Below, one piece after another: positions 13,321 to 27,328 of a stretch of 64,000 nt of DNA (positions are counted from its first letter, which is position 1; each line of letters starts with the position of its first letter). Source of the stretch: Cornus controversa (taxonomy: Eukaryota; Streptophyta; Magnoliopsida; Cornales; Cornaceae). The DNA is taken from positions 55,435,146 to 55,499,145 of the forward strand of contig CM048852.1 in NCBI GenBank assembly GCA_026545225.1, read 5' to 3'. Below the pieces are notes generated by a model, which searched no databases, had not been told where the DNA came from, and saw only the letters and a program-made list of their open reading frames with translations. The position numbers and the translations under genes are program-made.

Positions 13321-14750
13321 AGCCAGTTGTGATTGCAAGTATTGGAGCACTATATATATATATATATAGACACACACACACAAATTGTATTGTGTCATCA
13401 CCTCTGCGTTGAATTGGTGGTTGACATAGCTGCCTGTAGTTTGACATATATTGTGCACAGTTGAAGAGGAGGCCCACCAGAGTGCATTTGATTCATATAT
13501 ATCAATGCATGTGTGTTGCATATGTACTACTTTGAATAGCAGCACCACAGCCTCAATGGTTCCCAGCTCCTACCACCAGACAAGCTCCTCATAATGTTGT
13601 GCTAATGGCCCCTCTCTCCGTATATATGCAATTTGAGTCATAATAACTTCACATCTAACCAGAAACTTCACAGAATCCGTACGAGCGATCTCAAATATTC
13701 TCACTATGTATTCATATGTTCACAAGGCCCAGCTACTTTAGTTGTACAGTACAAGATGCGACCTTCAATATTATGTAAAATAGGACACTATATATGACTA
13801 ATGTAACAAGATAATTAATTATAACAAAAAACTACTTTAAGAGAACTCCTATTGATCATTTTGGATGTTAGACTGCTTTTGATTACTTCCAAAAGATTGG
13901 TTCACTCCCTTGCCAAATAGGCAAATATATATATATATATATATTAGAAATTGGTTTCCAGAATTTGGTTTATTGTAGTTATATATGATGAACAAAACAT
14001 GATTGCTCTTGAATGAATGTCCAACTAATGGCTGCTAAAGTTTGACAATACTTAGAGCGCTAATTTAATTAATATCATTGGAAAAAAAATAATGTTCATG
14101 ATCTTTGTGTTCGGTTTCCAAGTTGGACCATGGCAAGAGAATTTAGAGGTGAAATTAAAATAAAAATAAAAATAAAGTAGTGAAGAACAAGAAAAGGCCA
14201 ATAAACTAATAATCTATCCGTAAAATCCAAATGCTTGAAGGGAGTCAAAGTTTAAGACTTCACTCCAACATTGGTAAATTAAAATACCTTTGAAATAAAT
14301 ATCAATCAAGAATACCAAGAAAGATTATATGCGTTAAAAATCGTTGCTTCAATTTGGGGAAAACCACAACAGGTTTTGTCGGTCTAGTTTTCCGGGAGGG
14401 GGAATTTCATGGATTGGTGGTTACACTATCGATGGCGTTGCCGCCGTTGGTGGTTTAGGAACATAGGCAGCGGAGCAGGAGGCATTAATCATTTCCACCC
14501 CCTCGCCCTCCTTCATATTTTATATTTTTTAAAATTCAATAAGCATTTGTTTAAGTAAGCTTTGAACTTACATTACATATATATATATATATATATAAAC
14601 ACACACGCACCCCGTACCATTTTTTAAGTATAATACAAGTTGTTTGATGAACTTCTCTTCCAATGAACGTTATGCTTTTGTCACATGCTATTTAAAGCAT
14701 TATAGGCATTACGTTTGGTTAGGGACACGTCATAATAGTTCTGTCACAAT

Positions 14751-14783
<33 letters not shown>

Positions 14784-16888
14784 CAAAAGCTAATAGTAAT
14801 TACTTATTAGTAATTAATTAATTTGCTACACTAATCAGTCTAATCCTGAATAGCAGCAGTCCATCATTTTGTTGGGGTGGCTTAGTGTGAAATCATGTCC
14901 TAGAATTCCCTTGAACCCCCCACTAATCACAAGAGATTCTAAAGAAGAGAGAGAGAGAGAGCTAGAGGGGAAAAAAGCAATGGGAAGTAGCATAAATATA
15001 TTGTAAAGGAAGACCCTTGGCTCGCTCTTCGCTTTTGCTTTTTTTTTTTTTCTCATCTCTTTTATTTATCCAATACCATCATATGATGATTTTTGTTCTA
15101 GTGATAAACCTTAGTAGCTTTTTAGGATATGGATGCCCACAATTTTCACCTTTTTCATTCCACTTAGAATCTTGTTTATGTATTAATAATTTATGTTGTA
15201 TAGTCATGATTTCACTTCTTAATACAATTGATTTATACAAGACAAATTAAACTAGCTAGCTCCCATATGTTATCCCAAACGTCATGCTGACATGGTGTAT
15301 ATATACACAATATATATACACACATACATATATACTAGGATTCCATAGAAATGGTGGAGAGTATATACTTTTTTGGACTGGCAGTCACATGGGTTGATAT
15401 GCATGAGGGATTTTGGACCCACCATGGATAGTTTGGCATGGATTAAAGTGGCTTCTTCTTTAATTGCAAAGCATATATCTGTAGTAATAATATCATACCT
15501 ATTATTAACAACACTATTCTCCTTAAGAAATTTTTTAACATGAAAACTTTGCTGAAATGATAATTTTACTAGGACCACTGCTCAATTTAGCTACATTAAA
15601 CTCAGGTGATGACATGCCTGCTAAAGATTGGAGTGCTTAAAATGTTAACTTTAGCTGTCCACTTGCTATAAGTAGTCCTTTTTTTTTTTTTTTTTTTTGT
15701 CTTCCACGCATTTCTATGCATGTGAAAAGAAGTCGGTCATAATTAAGGATTTCCTTGACTCGTGCAAAGCAATAGAAAAGCGGGAACGCAAAATTCGTAA
15801 ATTCTATGTTACATAAAAAGGAGTGACGAAACAAGAGAGTTACTCATTTAAAAGAATTACGTGACTTAGAGTTTTACCTCTTAAAATCACTTAAGAGCTA
15901 AAATTTGTTTATTTGATTCAGTTTTGTAAACCTAGTTTGTTTTCAAAGAATAAAAATAAAAAATTTAAATGATTAGATTGAGTGATTGGCAGTTTTTTTC
16001 TCTTATTAAAAACGAAAATATATAGTCTTAAACATTTATTTATTAGGGTTTTGCTCTAAATTATATCTGTAATCTAGCTAATTTTATGTTCATAGGAATT
16101 TATACTAAACAAGGCGACACACGCATGAATCCAAATTAGACAAAATTTAAGGACACTAAGCATTAAAACCATGTTTTGTAGTAGCTCAATGTCTCAATCA
16201 AACACGAAATTAAGGTTATGCTCACACTGAAATTAATTTAGTGGCAAGCTAGCAACTTTGTATTCAATTTTAGAGCTTGATGGTACGAGTCCAAGGAGTG
16301 GGGACTGTGACTTGACAGTTTGCTATAAATAATATTCGGAGCGAATTTTTTAGGGGTCCATTTGGCACTGATTCGTCCCTTGTCCAAATTCCTTTTTAAG
16401 TGTCTGGTCATTTATCACCAACTATTAAAGAGTTACTCCTAAGCTGTAAAATAAGGCTAGGACACCCCTCAAGGATACAAGATAGATAGATCTATGGTAA
16501 AGCGAAAGAACACCTTTTTTTTTTTCTTCTCTTTTTTTCTTTTTAAACTCTGTGAATTTCATTGTACTTGTATATTTCCTTTTCTGTTCATATATTAATT
16601 ATAATTTATTAATATGGGTGCATATATACTAATATATTTCACAAACTACGTACAATCTAAGGCAATTTTTTGTTCCAATATATTAGAGTTGATATATACT
16701 AGCATCGAAGTATGAATGGTGGGTTGTACTGACTGCGCAAGTCATGATCACTACAAAGTGGATGGTAGAGTGCAAATTGATTGTATTAGGGCTTTCTCTT
16801 TTGAGTAATTTTATTGGGTGTAATACCCATCTCATAAACATTACTCATAATAATTTGGCTAATAATTTAATCTAAATGATAACCCTTA

Positions 16889-17380
16889 GGCTTCGTTTGG
16901 ATTGATGGATTTGAAAGGATTAGGAGAGAAAAGAAAAGAAAGGATAATGATTTTTGTGTTTGGATAACTAATGTGGAGAGAAAAGAAAGGATTGGGAGAG
17001 ATTTGGAGGGATAACTTATCCCTCCAAATCTCTCATTTCTTATTCCTTCAAAAATGAGAAGATTTGGAGAGAAATGATAGTTGGTAAGTGATACTTTTAT
17101 AATACCGAAATTACCCATAACATTTTAGAATAAAACTTTTTTATGATATCTGAATCTTAACTTAAGATATTAGGGTATATCAGTAAATTAGTTAGAATAG
17201 TTTCTTTTCTTTTCTCTCCTTTAGCTTATCCAAACAACAATGTTATCATTTCTTTTCTTTTCTTTCATAATTTATCCAAACACAAATACATGTTATCCTC
17301 TCATTTCTTTTCTTTTCTTTTCTCTCATAACTTAAGTTATCATTTCTTTTCTTTTCTCTCTTCGTTATCCAAACAAGTCC
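16889..17380. mobile_element. Tourist-like (PIF/Harbinger) MITE flanked by TTA
   Basis: Ends GGCTTCGTTTGGAT and ATCCAAACAAGTCC are inverted repeats (GGNNTTGTTTGGAT class), with TTA on both sides (16886-16888, 17381-17383). Subterminal (AGAAAAG)n/(CTTTTCT)n arms are also inverted. It is 492 bp and non-coding. The ORF on its minus strand (16867-17118) is a by-product. Confidence 0.8.
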
Positions 17381-17383
17381 TTA

Positions 17384-20380
17384 AGGCAATAAATTGGTGT
17401 AATACACATCTCATATAAATGTTCCCTAAAGATTGATACAATATCCCCTGGATTCTTGAAGTCATTACCATCAATTTGGCATGTTTGGCATTCTTTACAG
17501 TACTACTTCTTTTTTATTATATACGGAGTACCATTTATCTGTCCTAGGAGCTAAAAGAACTTGCAGTCCATGAAAGTCAATATATCTGTTGTTTGTGATT
17601 AAAGTGAGTCCAATCATTTGGAAATTTTATTTATTGAAACTAAATTTGCTACTCATAAAAGAGTGGTGCAGAGCTCAAGTCGAAGGAAACCTAGTTCTAA
17701 GAAAGTTATTCAAAAATACTTTTAATAAATAATATTAATCAGTCAAATTTGTAGCGGTTTGACCACAAATAGACTATGTGATTGTGAGTTGCGCGGTACA
17801 TAAATGGTTTCAAAAGTTTGATTAAAATCACATAGAGGGCATAAATAAGTGTACTAGCCCCCGTTGGCTGGATTTTTCATAATTTTTAAATTTTACCAAA
17901 ATAAAAATTGCATTATACAAATAAAGTAATAAACAAATAGAGTAAGAGATGATATCAACATTTTACATGAAAATCCTAATAGGAGAAAATCATGGTGAGG
18001 CTGTAATTTCGAAGCAAAAGATCCACTATCTCGATGTAAAGTACAATAGACTCTGTATTAGTCTTACAGTTAGTCACACTCTACCATGAACCAGTTGCTA
18101 ATCGCCTCAAACTTACTCTTGCGACTTACATCCAATTGCTGTAGACTTCAAACTTGCTATTCAGTCTTTGTAAAAGAGTTGCTAAAAGAAACAAATGCTC
18201 TGTGAATACTCTGTCCCTTTCGTAGTACGATCTAATATATCTTCCTCAAAAACATGAAGTTGAAAGGAATAAAAATAAATCATGTAGAAAAATCAATGGA
18301 GAAAAATCTACCCTAAAAATACTCTCAAAAACTTTCTCTTTCTAAAAATAATAATCTTATCAAACATAATTTGTAAAAACATAGAACAATATTTATAGAT
18401 GAGAAAGCTTATTCTTACCGGACAAATAAGTAAAAAAAACTAATTCAGGAAGTTTCTCAAAGTTTCAAAGCAAAAGGAAACAAAAATAAGTTTGAAAACA
18501 CTTTTCCTTTTCATACTAGAAAAGTATGACTGGTCAAACACTTTTATTTCCGCAGTTGGAAACCAGAAAGATTTTCGACCAGTCGTGCATAGTGTATTGT
18601 GTACTCAAATACTATACCAGCTTTGAATGATGTTCTCATTGAATCGATGGTATCCATGCACTTATTTATCAACTTCAAGATTGAGACTCAAATTAAACTG
18701 AAAATTATAACTCGATTAATCAAGTTTTGACACCAAAATTTGCTAATATACAAACAATATATCTCATAGCGTTGAGTCCCAACTAAGAGTAACTAGAGTG
18801 GAGTTGAGGAAGTGCCCCAGACTTAACTCAATACAACCTAAGTCCAACTTAACACAACTTTCAACCGAAGTTCAACTCGTGTTTAAAATTTTGAATTCAA
18901 GTTAAGCTTAGGTGAAAAAAAATACTAAAAATCAGGTTGATCAAGATTCAAGAAATCAGGATTTCAAGAAAAATAAACTTGAAAAAAGAAGATTGATTAC
19001 ACTTATAAATACATACATACATCATTTTTAAAATTATAAAATACAAAAAACTATAAAATAATGTTATAATATATTCAGATGCAGGTTAAACTTGAATTGT
19101 CAACACCTCAACCTGAGCTCACTCAAACTAATTTGATTTATAATTTTGCAACTTAAATCCAACCGTGGTTAAAAATCAATCTCATCTTAGTGCTTATTCC
19201 AATTGATTAAAAAGGAGGTTAGACTCGGGCTAAGTTAGGATTAGCTCATCGAAATTGCACCTCTACCCATAACCATTGAATTAATACTATTTCTAGAGGT
19301 TAGCTCATGTGGAAGAGGATCTACTCCTCTGCGTGCCCGTGAACCAAAATGGTGCACATCCCACACAAGAGGGAATTCGGATCCTATTTCATGTGGACCC
19401 ACATTACTGGCATGAGAAAAAAATTTCATTTGCAAATGGACCACCATCGCTATTGTTCATTTTAAAATATTTAAGTCGAATGAAAACGCCTTTTTTTCTA
19501 ACGCAAGCAAACTTTTACTTGCATAGTTCATTATTAAGTTGACAAATTGAATAATTTTTTTTCTTCCCTTGGCAAGAAACATACTTACATATCTATTTTG
19601 TTTTTATGAAAATTTGAACTATCCATCTTTTATTTGTGAAAACAAAAAAGTATTACTAAACTACAACAATTGATAAAATTGAATAATTTAAATTTTAAAT
19701 ACATACGTGTATGAGTTGAGGAAGGTTTTAAAGAATAAAAAGAGAAAAATAAGGTGTGAATGATTGAATTTGAGAATTCGAAATGCGCGTGAGAAATGAA
19801 GATGCAGATGAGATCTCAAAGTGGAAGCGGTGATCGCGGGGCCCTCGTGAGTGGCATTGATGTAACATTTTCCGAGTTTTGATGGATGCAATGCCAATGC
19901 CAATGCCAATGCCAATGCGGGACCTCAAAAGCAAAATTAAATTACATCCTTAATCATTGCTTCCCCCACTAAGCACCCCAAAATTAAAAAATCTAATTTA
20001 TTGTTGACACTTGACCATATCTAAAAGCCCTTCTCTTCTCTCATTGGCTACTACCACTTTCATTGTAGTATTCATCCACAAAACACGTAAGTGAATTCTA
20101 GAGACAATAGATAAAAAAAGAAGGGTATTTTTGAACATTTCCAAGTGGAGAAATAAGAAGCCGGCAAATCCCGGTTTCAACGGGACAACTTGGAGTTTTG
20201 TACGGAATATAATAGTACTAAGAACTAAGGGGCTTTCTTTAGGGAAATTTCCTTTTCTTTTTTTTCTTTTTCTTTTTCTTTTTATACTTTCTCTCCTTTT
20301 TTTTTTCTAAGTCAAAAGTTCCACCGGAAATCGTCCGCCGTGCGGCCGCCACCACCTTTCTTTTTAATGGTGACTTTCAC

Positions 20381-20423
<43 letters not shown>

Positions 20424-22722
20424 AATTGGTGAAGTAAATGAGTCAATTGGTCATCATGGGATGCATGATCAATAAGCATCGATGCATGCGAATAGGCCGG
20501 TCACTTTCGTGACTCTATCTTAATATTTAGAACCCCATTTGCCATTTGTCTTTTACCTAGTTTTGATTGATTTTGAAAGGATATGAGGCAATATAGTTTC
20601 ATTCAGAAAAATATAGAAATTGTTATTCTTTTCTTATAAATTTGATTGATTTTTATTAAGAGTGTAAAGTAATATGGTATTGGTTTCGAATTGACTAAAT
20701 GATACTATCCTGCATATCACAGAGTCAAACTGTGAAATATTAAATTCATGATTTCCAATCAAGTTCGAACAGCAAAATAATGAAACAGTTTAGAGGGTGA
20801 TTTAAATGAGCTAATTTCTTTTCCTACATATAATTATATCCACGTTCTCATGAAAAATACAATATGATATTTTCTTTCATCTTTTTTATTTTTATACATA
20901 ACTTTTTTAAAGTTTTTAAATTTCAAATTATTCTGTTTTTGGATTAAACAATTGAAGAAGACCTATCAGTCTATAGATTCTTTCTTTTCTTTTCTTTTTC
21001 TTTATTTTGTCTTTGTTGAGATGGTCTTTTTCTTTCTTCTTCTTCTTTTTTATTTATTTTTTATTTTTTCATTTATATCTTTTAGTCAGTTCCAATTTTC
21101 CAAACTAGCGACCCAAGTGGTCTTCAATATTATTATTATTTTCTAAAACGAGAAAGAAAAGTGAATTTGCACGTTTAATTAGATGAGTGGGACCCAACGG
21201 CCACGTCCAGCCGTTCGTTAAAAAGAGTATCTTTTCCCTATTGTGAGCCGGCGGTGAATGGGATTAGGGTTGATAGTGCGCGTTTTTTACCTTTTGAAGC
21301 GTGCTAAAGATTGTGGCCGTCCGACTTGTATTGAAAAGACTCAGGATTATCATAATGGGCCTCCAATCTTAACGACTGCTTGGATTGGCAGGCCCACAAT
21401 ACACAAATTCTTTTTCTTTGTTTTTTTCTTATTTTTTTTTTAAGGGCGGGAAGGGCTTTTTTACCCCCCTCTTTAATGCCGTTCTCCCTGCTGCGTTTTT
21501 TTTCATCACATTTATTTTGGAAATTCATCATGTAGTGGTAAAATTCTAAATATAAAATAATATCGTTTTGAATTTTGATAAATGATTGGTGTGATGTATT
21601 GTGGACCGTTTGATTTGCACCCTTAGAGGAGATTTTGATCTGTATTCTTTTTTTCCTTCCTTCTATCCACTTTTTTTATTCCTGTGCCTAATATAACAAA
21701 TTACACCATTCGCCTCCAAAAAATTGTGTGAACAAAAGGAAAAATAAATTGAAACTCTAAAAAAAGTGAGAGGCGCTTTAGTTCTTAAATCATATGTCAT
21801 AAGTAAAAATAAGAAGTAAAACAAATATTTTTTATGTTTAAATTAAAGGGAAATCAAATTCTTGAGACATGAGTTGTATCACACACACACACACATATAT
21901 ATATATATAGAAAATGGAATAGGTAATGAATTTTAAGTACTCCTCTTAAGTATTAGCATGAATTCTGTTCACTTCATCTTTAAAGAGAATGTTGAAATTA
22001 GATAAAATGAGTTGTGTAAGTATCTTCTTTCCTGTACAAAGAAAATATGAGGGGTATTAAAGCAAATTCTTAGGATAAATAGATCAAGGGCTATAACTTA
22101 AATTGTATTTTTCGTTACCTTTTAAAGTAAAAAAGTGAAAAATTCAAGCCTTCATAGATAAAGTGGGTATGTGAGTGTCTTGTTTAGAAAAAAATCTATC
22201 CCTACCAAGAAAAAAAAAAGTTATTTGAAAAGAACTAATAATCCTATAATCATCATAGAATGGATTAGTCAAATGAATTTTTTCATTATTTTCTATTTAT
22301 ATACTATATGTTTTCTAATATTTAATTTTTTAAAATTATTTTTAATTACTTGAGTAATTTTTAGTCCGCATCTTCAAAAAAAAAATGTAACATGGAGTCT
22401 AAACAATTTCTCCTTGCGTTGTATTATAAATGTTCTTCATTTATTTTGACATGTACAATACAAATATCCCCTTCAAAAGTTATGGATTGTATTTTTTTCC
22501 ATGAAAAATATCGAGTTTTGTAATCTATAAATTAACAATGTAGTATATTTTTAAAAGTAATTTTTAAAATTAAAAGGAGATATATTAATCGAATTTGGCC
22601 AACTTATATATATATATATATTATTGCAAAAGCATGTTTAATTATCTATTTTTTTCCTTAATCAATTTTTTAAGACTTAATTATGTTGGGGCCGTTAAGA
22701 GTGTTATTCGCTCGATTGCTTC
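17384..22722. other. Gene-free interval upstream of the AUX1-like gene
   Basis: No coding sequence. 18780-19260 carries dispersed-repeat-like text (AGTCCAACTTAACACAAC, GGGCTAAGTTAGGATTAGCTC). (CTTTT)n tracts lie at 20245-20300 and 20975-21070. The relatively GC-rich 21185-21490 may be regulatory; no gene was seen. Confidence 0.5.
19886..19918. repeat. (ATGCCA) hexanucleotide microsatellite
   Basis: ATGCCA is repeated four to five times. Being a multiple of three it leaves open frames on the minus strand that are not genes. Confidence 0.9.
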
Positions 22723-22730
22723 TATATAAA
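22723..22730 (+). promoter_or_regulatory. Candidate TATA box of the AUX1-like gene
   Basis: TATATAAA in the context tcTATATAAAgg lies about 0.9 kb before the AUX1-like ATG and is followed by a pyrimidine-rich stretch typical of a plant leader. It is the best core-promoter candidate upstream of the gene. Transcription would start near 22755 if it is used. This is inference, because (TA)n tracts are abundant nearby. Confidence 0.5.
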
Positions 22731-23386
22731 GGAGCTTCTCTATCGAGTCCTTGGTTACAGATAGATGAGAACCAAGTCTCTGTCAAAAAACCTCTTGATT
22801 CTCTCTCTACCAGAAGAAGACCCAAGAATCGAATTGGTAGTGGAATACAGTGAATTGGATTTTTCTTCTTCCTTAAAGCGAGTGGAATTTCAAAAGCCAA
22901 ATTGAAAAAGGATATATACATACACACACATACACATCAGTATAAATATTTATTTGCTTATATATATATATGTGTGCTTGAATAGGTGCGAAAAGGGTTC
23001 TTTCAGCTCAGTCTGTAGTTGTTGCTCTGAATATTTATCATTGAAGAAGCTCTGAATTTTGCTACTTTCGAGGTGTCGCCGCCTTTGAGTTTCGGCACTG
23101 CCTTTTTCTCTGCAGAAAAAAAAAATGGGGTTCGGGTGGGCTAGCTAGGTGTGATTCGGCAGATTTGCTAGCTGAGCTCTTGCAATTATTTCTGGGTGGC
23201 ATTCAATGCTCTGTTTCTCTCTCTAGCTCTGCCAAATCATGGAATGAATAATTCCTGAAGTACTTTTACTTCCTTGTTTTTGCCTTGCTTCCAAAAACAA
23301 AAAGGAAAGATCAGAAGAACTCGCTCACTCTCACTCAAGGACTATTTTCAGAGATCTGGATTCGAGAAAGAGACCTCTCTAACAAG

Positions 23387-23575
23387 GTAATAGTACTATT
23401 AGAAATTTGGAAATATCCAAATAAGTCTCTTTTCTTTGTTTTTGACATTTTGTTTTCTTGTTTTTAGTTTCTTTGATTTGTTCTTGGATCTGGGTTCTCA
23501 TTGTCTTTCGTTTTCCGAAGAAGGGTTTGGTTTTTATATAGATTTGTCTCATTTAGTGTCTTTTTTGTGTCTCAG
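23387..23575 (+). other. Candidate 5'UTR intron of the AUX1-like gene
   Basis: A donor AACAAG|GTAATA, a T-rich body and an acceptor TGTCTCAG|ATCTG lie between the leader and the ATG at 23620. Splicing would leave a 44-nt exon before the ATG. Upstream in the leader is a seven-codon ORF (ATG 23125, stop ending 23148, MGFGWAS) that could act as a uORF unless it is itself removed. RNA evidence is needed; both calls rest on splice and ORF signals only. Confidence 0.45.
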
Positions 23576-23619
23576 ATCTGCCTGAATTCAAACTTCGCCT
23601 TTAGAGAAAAACGAAGACA

Positions 23620-26600
23620 ATGTTGCCTCAAAAGCAAGCAGAGGAAGCTATTGTCTCCAACTTCAACGAGACAGAGCATGAAGGGAAGGAAGAAGAGAAG
23701 CAAGAAGATCATTCTGTTTTCAGTGTCAAGAACGTCCTCTGGCATGGTGGTTCAGCCTGGGACGCTTGGTTCAGTTGTGCTTCTAATCAAGTATGTATAT
23801 ATATATATATATATATAAACAACCACAAAAATACCCATTTCAAATTCTAAAAATCAAGCCATTCAGTAATTATCTAATTAACCATCGATTTATTGATTAT
23901 GTTCATTCATTTCAGGTAGCTCAAGTACTGTTAACACTGCCATACTCCTTCTCTCAACTGGGTATGTTATCAGGCATTTTGCTACAGATATTCTATGGTC
24001 TGATTGGTAGCTGGACAGCATATCTCATCAGTGTTCTCTATATTGAATATCGAAGCAGAAAAGAGAAAGAGAATGTTAGCTTCAAAAATCATGTCATACA
24101 GGTAATTTAATTTTCTTCTAATTAGTTACCACCATTACTGATTCATTAAAACCAAAACTAAACCCATTTTGATTGTTTTTTGAGTTGCAGTGGTTTGAAG
24201 TGCTTGATGGGTTACTGGGTCCTTACTGGAAGGCAATGGGTCTAGCCTTCAACTGTACTTTCCTTCTCTTTGGATCTGTCATACAGCTTATAGCTTGTGC
24301 CAGGTAAGGTTTATGTTGAGCTTTTCACACTTAAATTGGAAAAATATGAAATGGGTGTGTGTTTAATTAGATTGTTATGGTTGATTCTTAATGAGAACAG
24401 TAATATATACTATATCAATGACCGATTGGACAAGAGGACATGGACATATATATTTGGAGCTTGCTGTGCTACAACTGTTTTCATACCCTCCTTCCACAAC
24501 TACCGGATTTGGTCTTTTCTAGGCCTTGGGATGACCACTTACACTGCCTGGTACATGGCCATAGCAGCTTTTATTCACGGTCAGGTAAAACAAACATCAA
24601 CAATTTTTATATAAATGTGTTATATATATATATATATACATATACACACACACACACACTGTTCAATTACTTTCTTGGGTTTCTCTGGATGTAAGCCATT
24701 AGTATGAACTTTTTGTTCTGTTTTGGTGAGTGTTTGTTTTCAGTGAGTAAAGTTAATTTGTCCGGTGGTTGTGTTCTTTTGCAGCATGATAGTGTGTCAC
24801 ACTCGGCTCCGGAGAAGCTAGTTCTGTATTTCACCGGCGCCACCAATATACTATACACCTTCGGTGGTCATGCTGTCACTGTGTAAGCCTTTTCTGTGTG
24901 TATGTATATATATATACTGTACATGTAAAAATATATATATGTATGATATATGTACTGTACTGCTGTGTATGCATGTATATGCCGTATAATATCTTCTCTT
25001 CTTTCTACGCGGCTTCTCTTTGCAGCTTTTGCCGGCCACCTCGGGTTTGAGACTACTGACAGAATCATGGAAATCATTTCTGTTTGTTTGCCTGGAAAAT
25101 AGAACATTACCCCCACATTTCCCTTAAACAAAAGTAACAGTAAACTGGCTTTCTAGTTTCCTAGGACCCTTCTCTCGGTTCATCTTGATTTAGAACTTGA
25201 TCTTGTTCTCCATTATTTAATTTTTTGGCTCCACCAAAAATTATTGATTATTTGGTACTTTGATGATACCAACAATATAGGACCTAGTAAATAAACTATT
25301 TTTCTGGTGCTAACATAAATAAATAAAATAAACTATTTTTCTTGTTAATAAAAAATAATCACTCCCCTATTTGAAACACTACATTATCATACCTTGGGCA
25401 TACTTAGATAATTTCTCCACCTCCAAATCATTTTAGTGCTACCGGAATTCAATTGTCTTTACAAATTTAATCCAAGGGTATTTTGGTCATTAATATGTAC
25501 CTTCCAAGCATCCAATGCCCCTGAGTATTCAGATCATTTAAAACATCATATAATACATACTATTGTTGCAGTTTTTAAGTAACATACTCATAATTGACCA
25601 ATGTAATTGTTAGACTGATTTTTGTTAGTTTCGCCATTTTATATATACAATTGATAGTAATGTTTGGAAGCAATAACAAAATGTTACTTTTTTTTTATTT
25701 TTTTGACGCAGTTAATTTAAATCTATTTATGAATTGAATTCTGATCAATGGAAGCTCGTGGAAAATGTTACAGGGAAATTATGCATGCTATGTGGAAACC
25801 CCAAAAGTTCAAGTACATATACTTAATAGCCACACTCTATGTCTTCACACTAACACTTCCGTCAGCTTCAGCCGTCTACTGGGCATTCGGTGATGAGCTC
25901 CTCAACCACTCCAACGCCTTCGCCCTCCTTCCAAAAACTCGTTGGCGTGACGCCGCAGTTATTTTAATGCTAATTCATCAGGTTGGTAAATGTATTTTAA
26001 GTTCAATAAATTAAAAAATAAAGCAGCGAGAAGTGACATCCAAATAATTTTTTGCCTCACTTACCCAAGGAAGAAAAAAAAATTGTTACATCCATATTAC
26101 AAGTAGCTTATTTTAATTTTTTTTGTGGGTTGTTTATGATAGTTGAAGTACATAAATGTCCTTGTTGGAATGACATTTTTATTGGGGGATTGTGTGGATT
26201 TTGGTGCAGTTTATTACATTTGGATTTGCGTGTACTCCTCTGTACTTTGTGTGGGAGAAAGTTATAGGGATGCATGATACAAAGAGCATATGTTTGAGAG
26301 CACTTGCAAGGTTGCCCGTGGTTATACCAATATGGTTTTTGGCCATTATCTTCCCATTCTTTGGGCCCATTAATTCGGCAGTTGGGGCTCTCTTGGTTAG
26401 CTTCACCGTCTACATCATTCCAGCTCTTGCCCATATGCTCACTTACAGAAAGGCCTCTGCCCGCCAGGTCTCTCTCTCTCACTCTCTTCTCTCTATTCAT
26501 ACATAATAAGCACATATACATACATATATGTCTATCTATATATATATATCTATCTTTCCAGCATTATAGCATTATCCTGGTCCATCCATTGAGACACATT

Positions 26601-26854
26601 TTATAAATAACAAATCTTCATATATATGCCCTCTAAGTTTATTTTCGTTTAGTTACAACAATATCCTTGCATGCTTGATTTGCCACTCTATCATGTAATG
26701 GTATCTTGGCAGTTATGTTGACATGTTAGTGGCATATTGGTCATTGGAAATTATGTGGGAACCCCACGACCTTGTTGGAGAGATCCATATTCCATCAGTG
26801 GTGATATAGAGTAGTATTTATAGGTGAGGGGGTACAAACTTATCCTAGCATTAA

Positions 26855-26885
<31 letters not shown>

Positions 26886-27328
26886 AGAGAGATTGCTGGA
26901 TTGGTGGAATGTCCATTTCATTTAGTTATATGCTGCAGTCATGGTGTGATGTTATGTCTGAAATGAGCTGGCTTCTTGTTGACTCATTTGTGTCCAAAAT
27001 TGATGGGGTCTATAATCTATTTACCATATTCTCTTATGATCTCCATCACATTTAACAACCTTAAATATCAAACCTATTTGGACTCACTTGTCAACTCAGT
27101 CACTAAACATTGCTTATTTTGCAGAATGCGGCTGAGAAGCCTCCGTTCTTTATGCCGAGCTGGACGGCCATGTACGCGTTAAACATCTTCATTGTGGTTT
27201 GGGTGTTTGTGGTTGGGTTCGGGTTCGGTGGATGGGCTAGCATGACCAATTTTGTGAGGCAGGTTGACACATTTGGGCTATTTGCCAAGTGCTACCAGTG
27301 CAAGCCTCCAACACCGACTCATCACTGA
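23620..27328 (+). CDS. AUX1: AUX1/LAX auxin influx carrier
   Basis: Eight coding exons with GT-AG borders: 23620-23790, 23916-24101, 24191-24303, 24401-24584, 24785-24882, 25774-25981, 26210-26467 and 27125-27328. They sum to 1422 nt, 473 residues plus TGA, close to the usual 470-490. All phases close. The protein is an AAAP-family H+/indole-3-acetic acid symporter of the plasma membrane, which drives auxin uptake in polar auxin transport. An acidic hydrophilic N terminus (about 1-38) is followed by the invariant WHGGSAWDAWFSCASNQ (41-57), then the hydrophobic core with LLTLPYSFSQLGM, NIYYINDRLDKRTWTYIFG, ILYTFGGHAVTVEIMHAMW and GPINSAVGALLVSFTVYI, and the terminal DTFGLFAKCYQCKPP. Variable positions (RLPVVIPIWF, NAAEKPPFFMPSWTAMY) favour the AUX1/LAX1 clade over LAX2/LAX3. 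The start is the first ATG of the frame, with the expected short acidic leader. Intron 5 (891 bp) and intron 7 (657 bp) are largest; intron 7 holds a poly-G run. Confidence 0.95.
26858..26885 (+). repeat. Poly-G run of 28 bases in AUX1-like intron 7
   Basis: An uninterrupted run of 28 G lies on the coding strand inside intron 7, followed by a short (GA) stretch. It is the only long G homopolymer in the window, where A/T homopolymers dominate. On the RNA it could fold into a G-quadruplex. The exact length may be affected by sequencing error. Confidence 0.95.

Larger units (their letters stand above)
4967..16888. other. Long gene-free interval
   Basis: Apart from the repeats listed, no coding, tRNA or recognised miRNA sequence was seen. 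8320-8480 has two G-boxes (CACGTG near 8335 and 8461) beside GA-rich tracts; it looks promoter-like but no ORF follows. 11404-12212 is rich in ATCGAATT/GATTTGAAT-type motifs and may be a decayed hAT-like repeat. Confidence 0.5.

Noticed and set aside
26108-26521. 137-codon minus-strand ORF
   Set aside because: It is the antisense shadow of AUX1-like exon 7.
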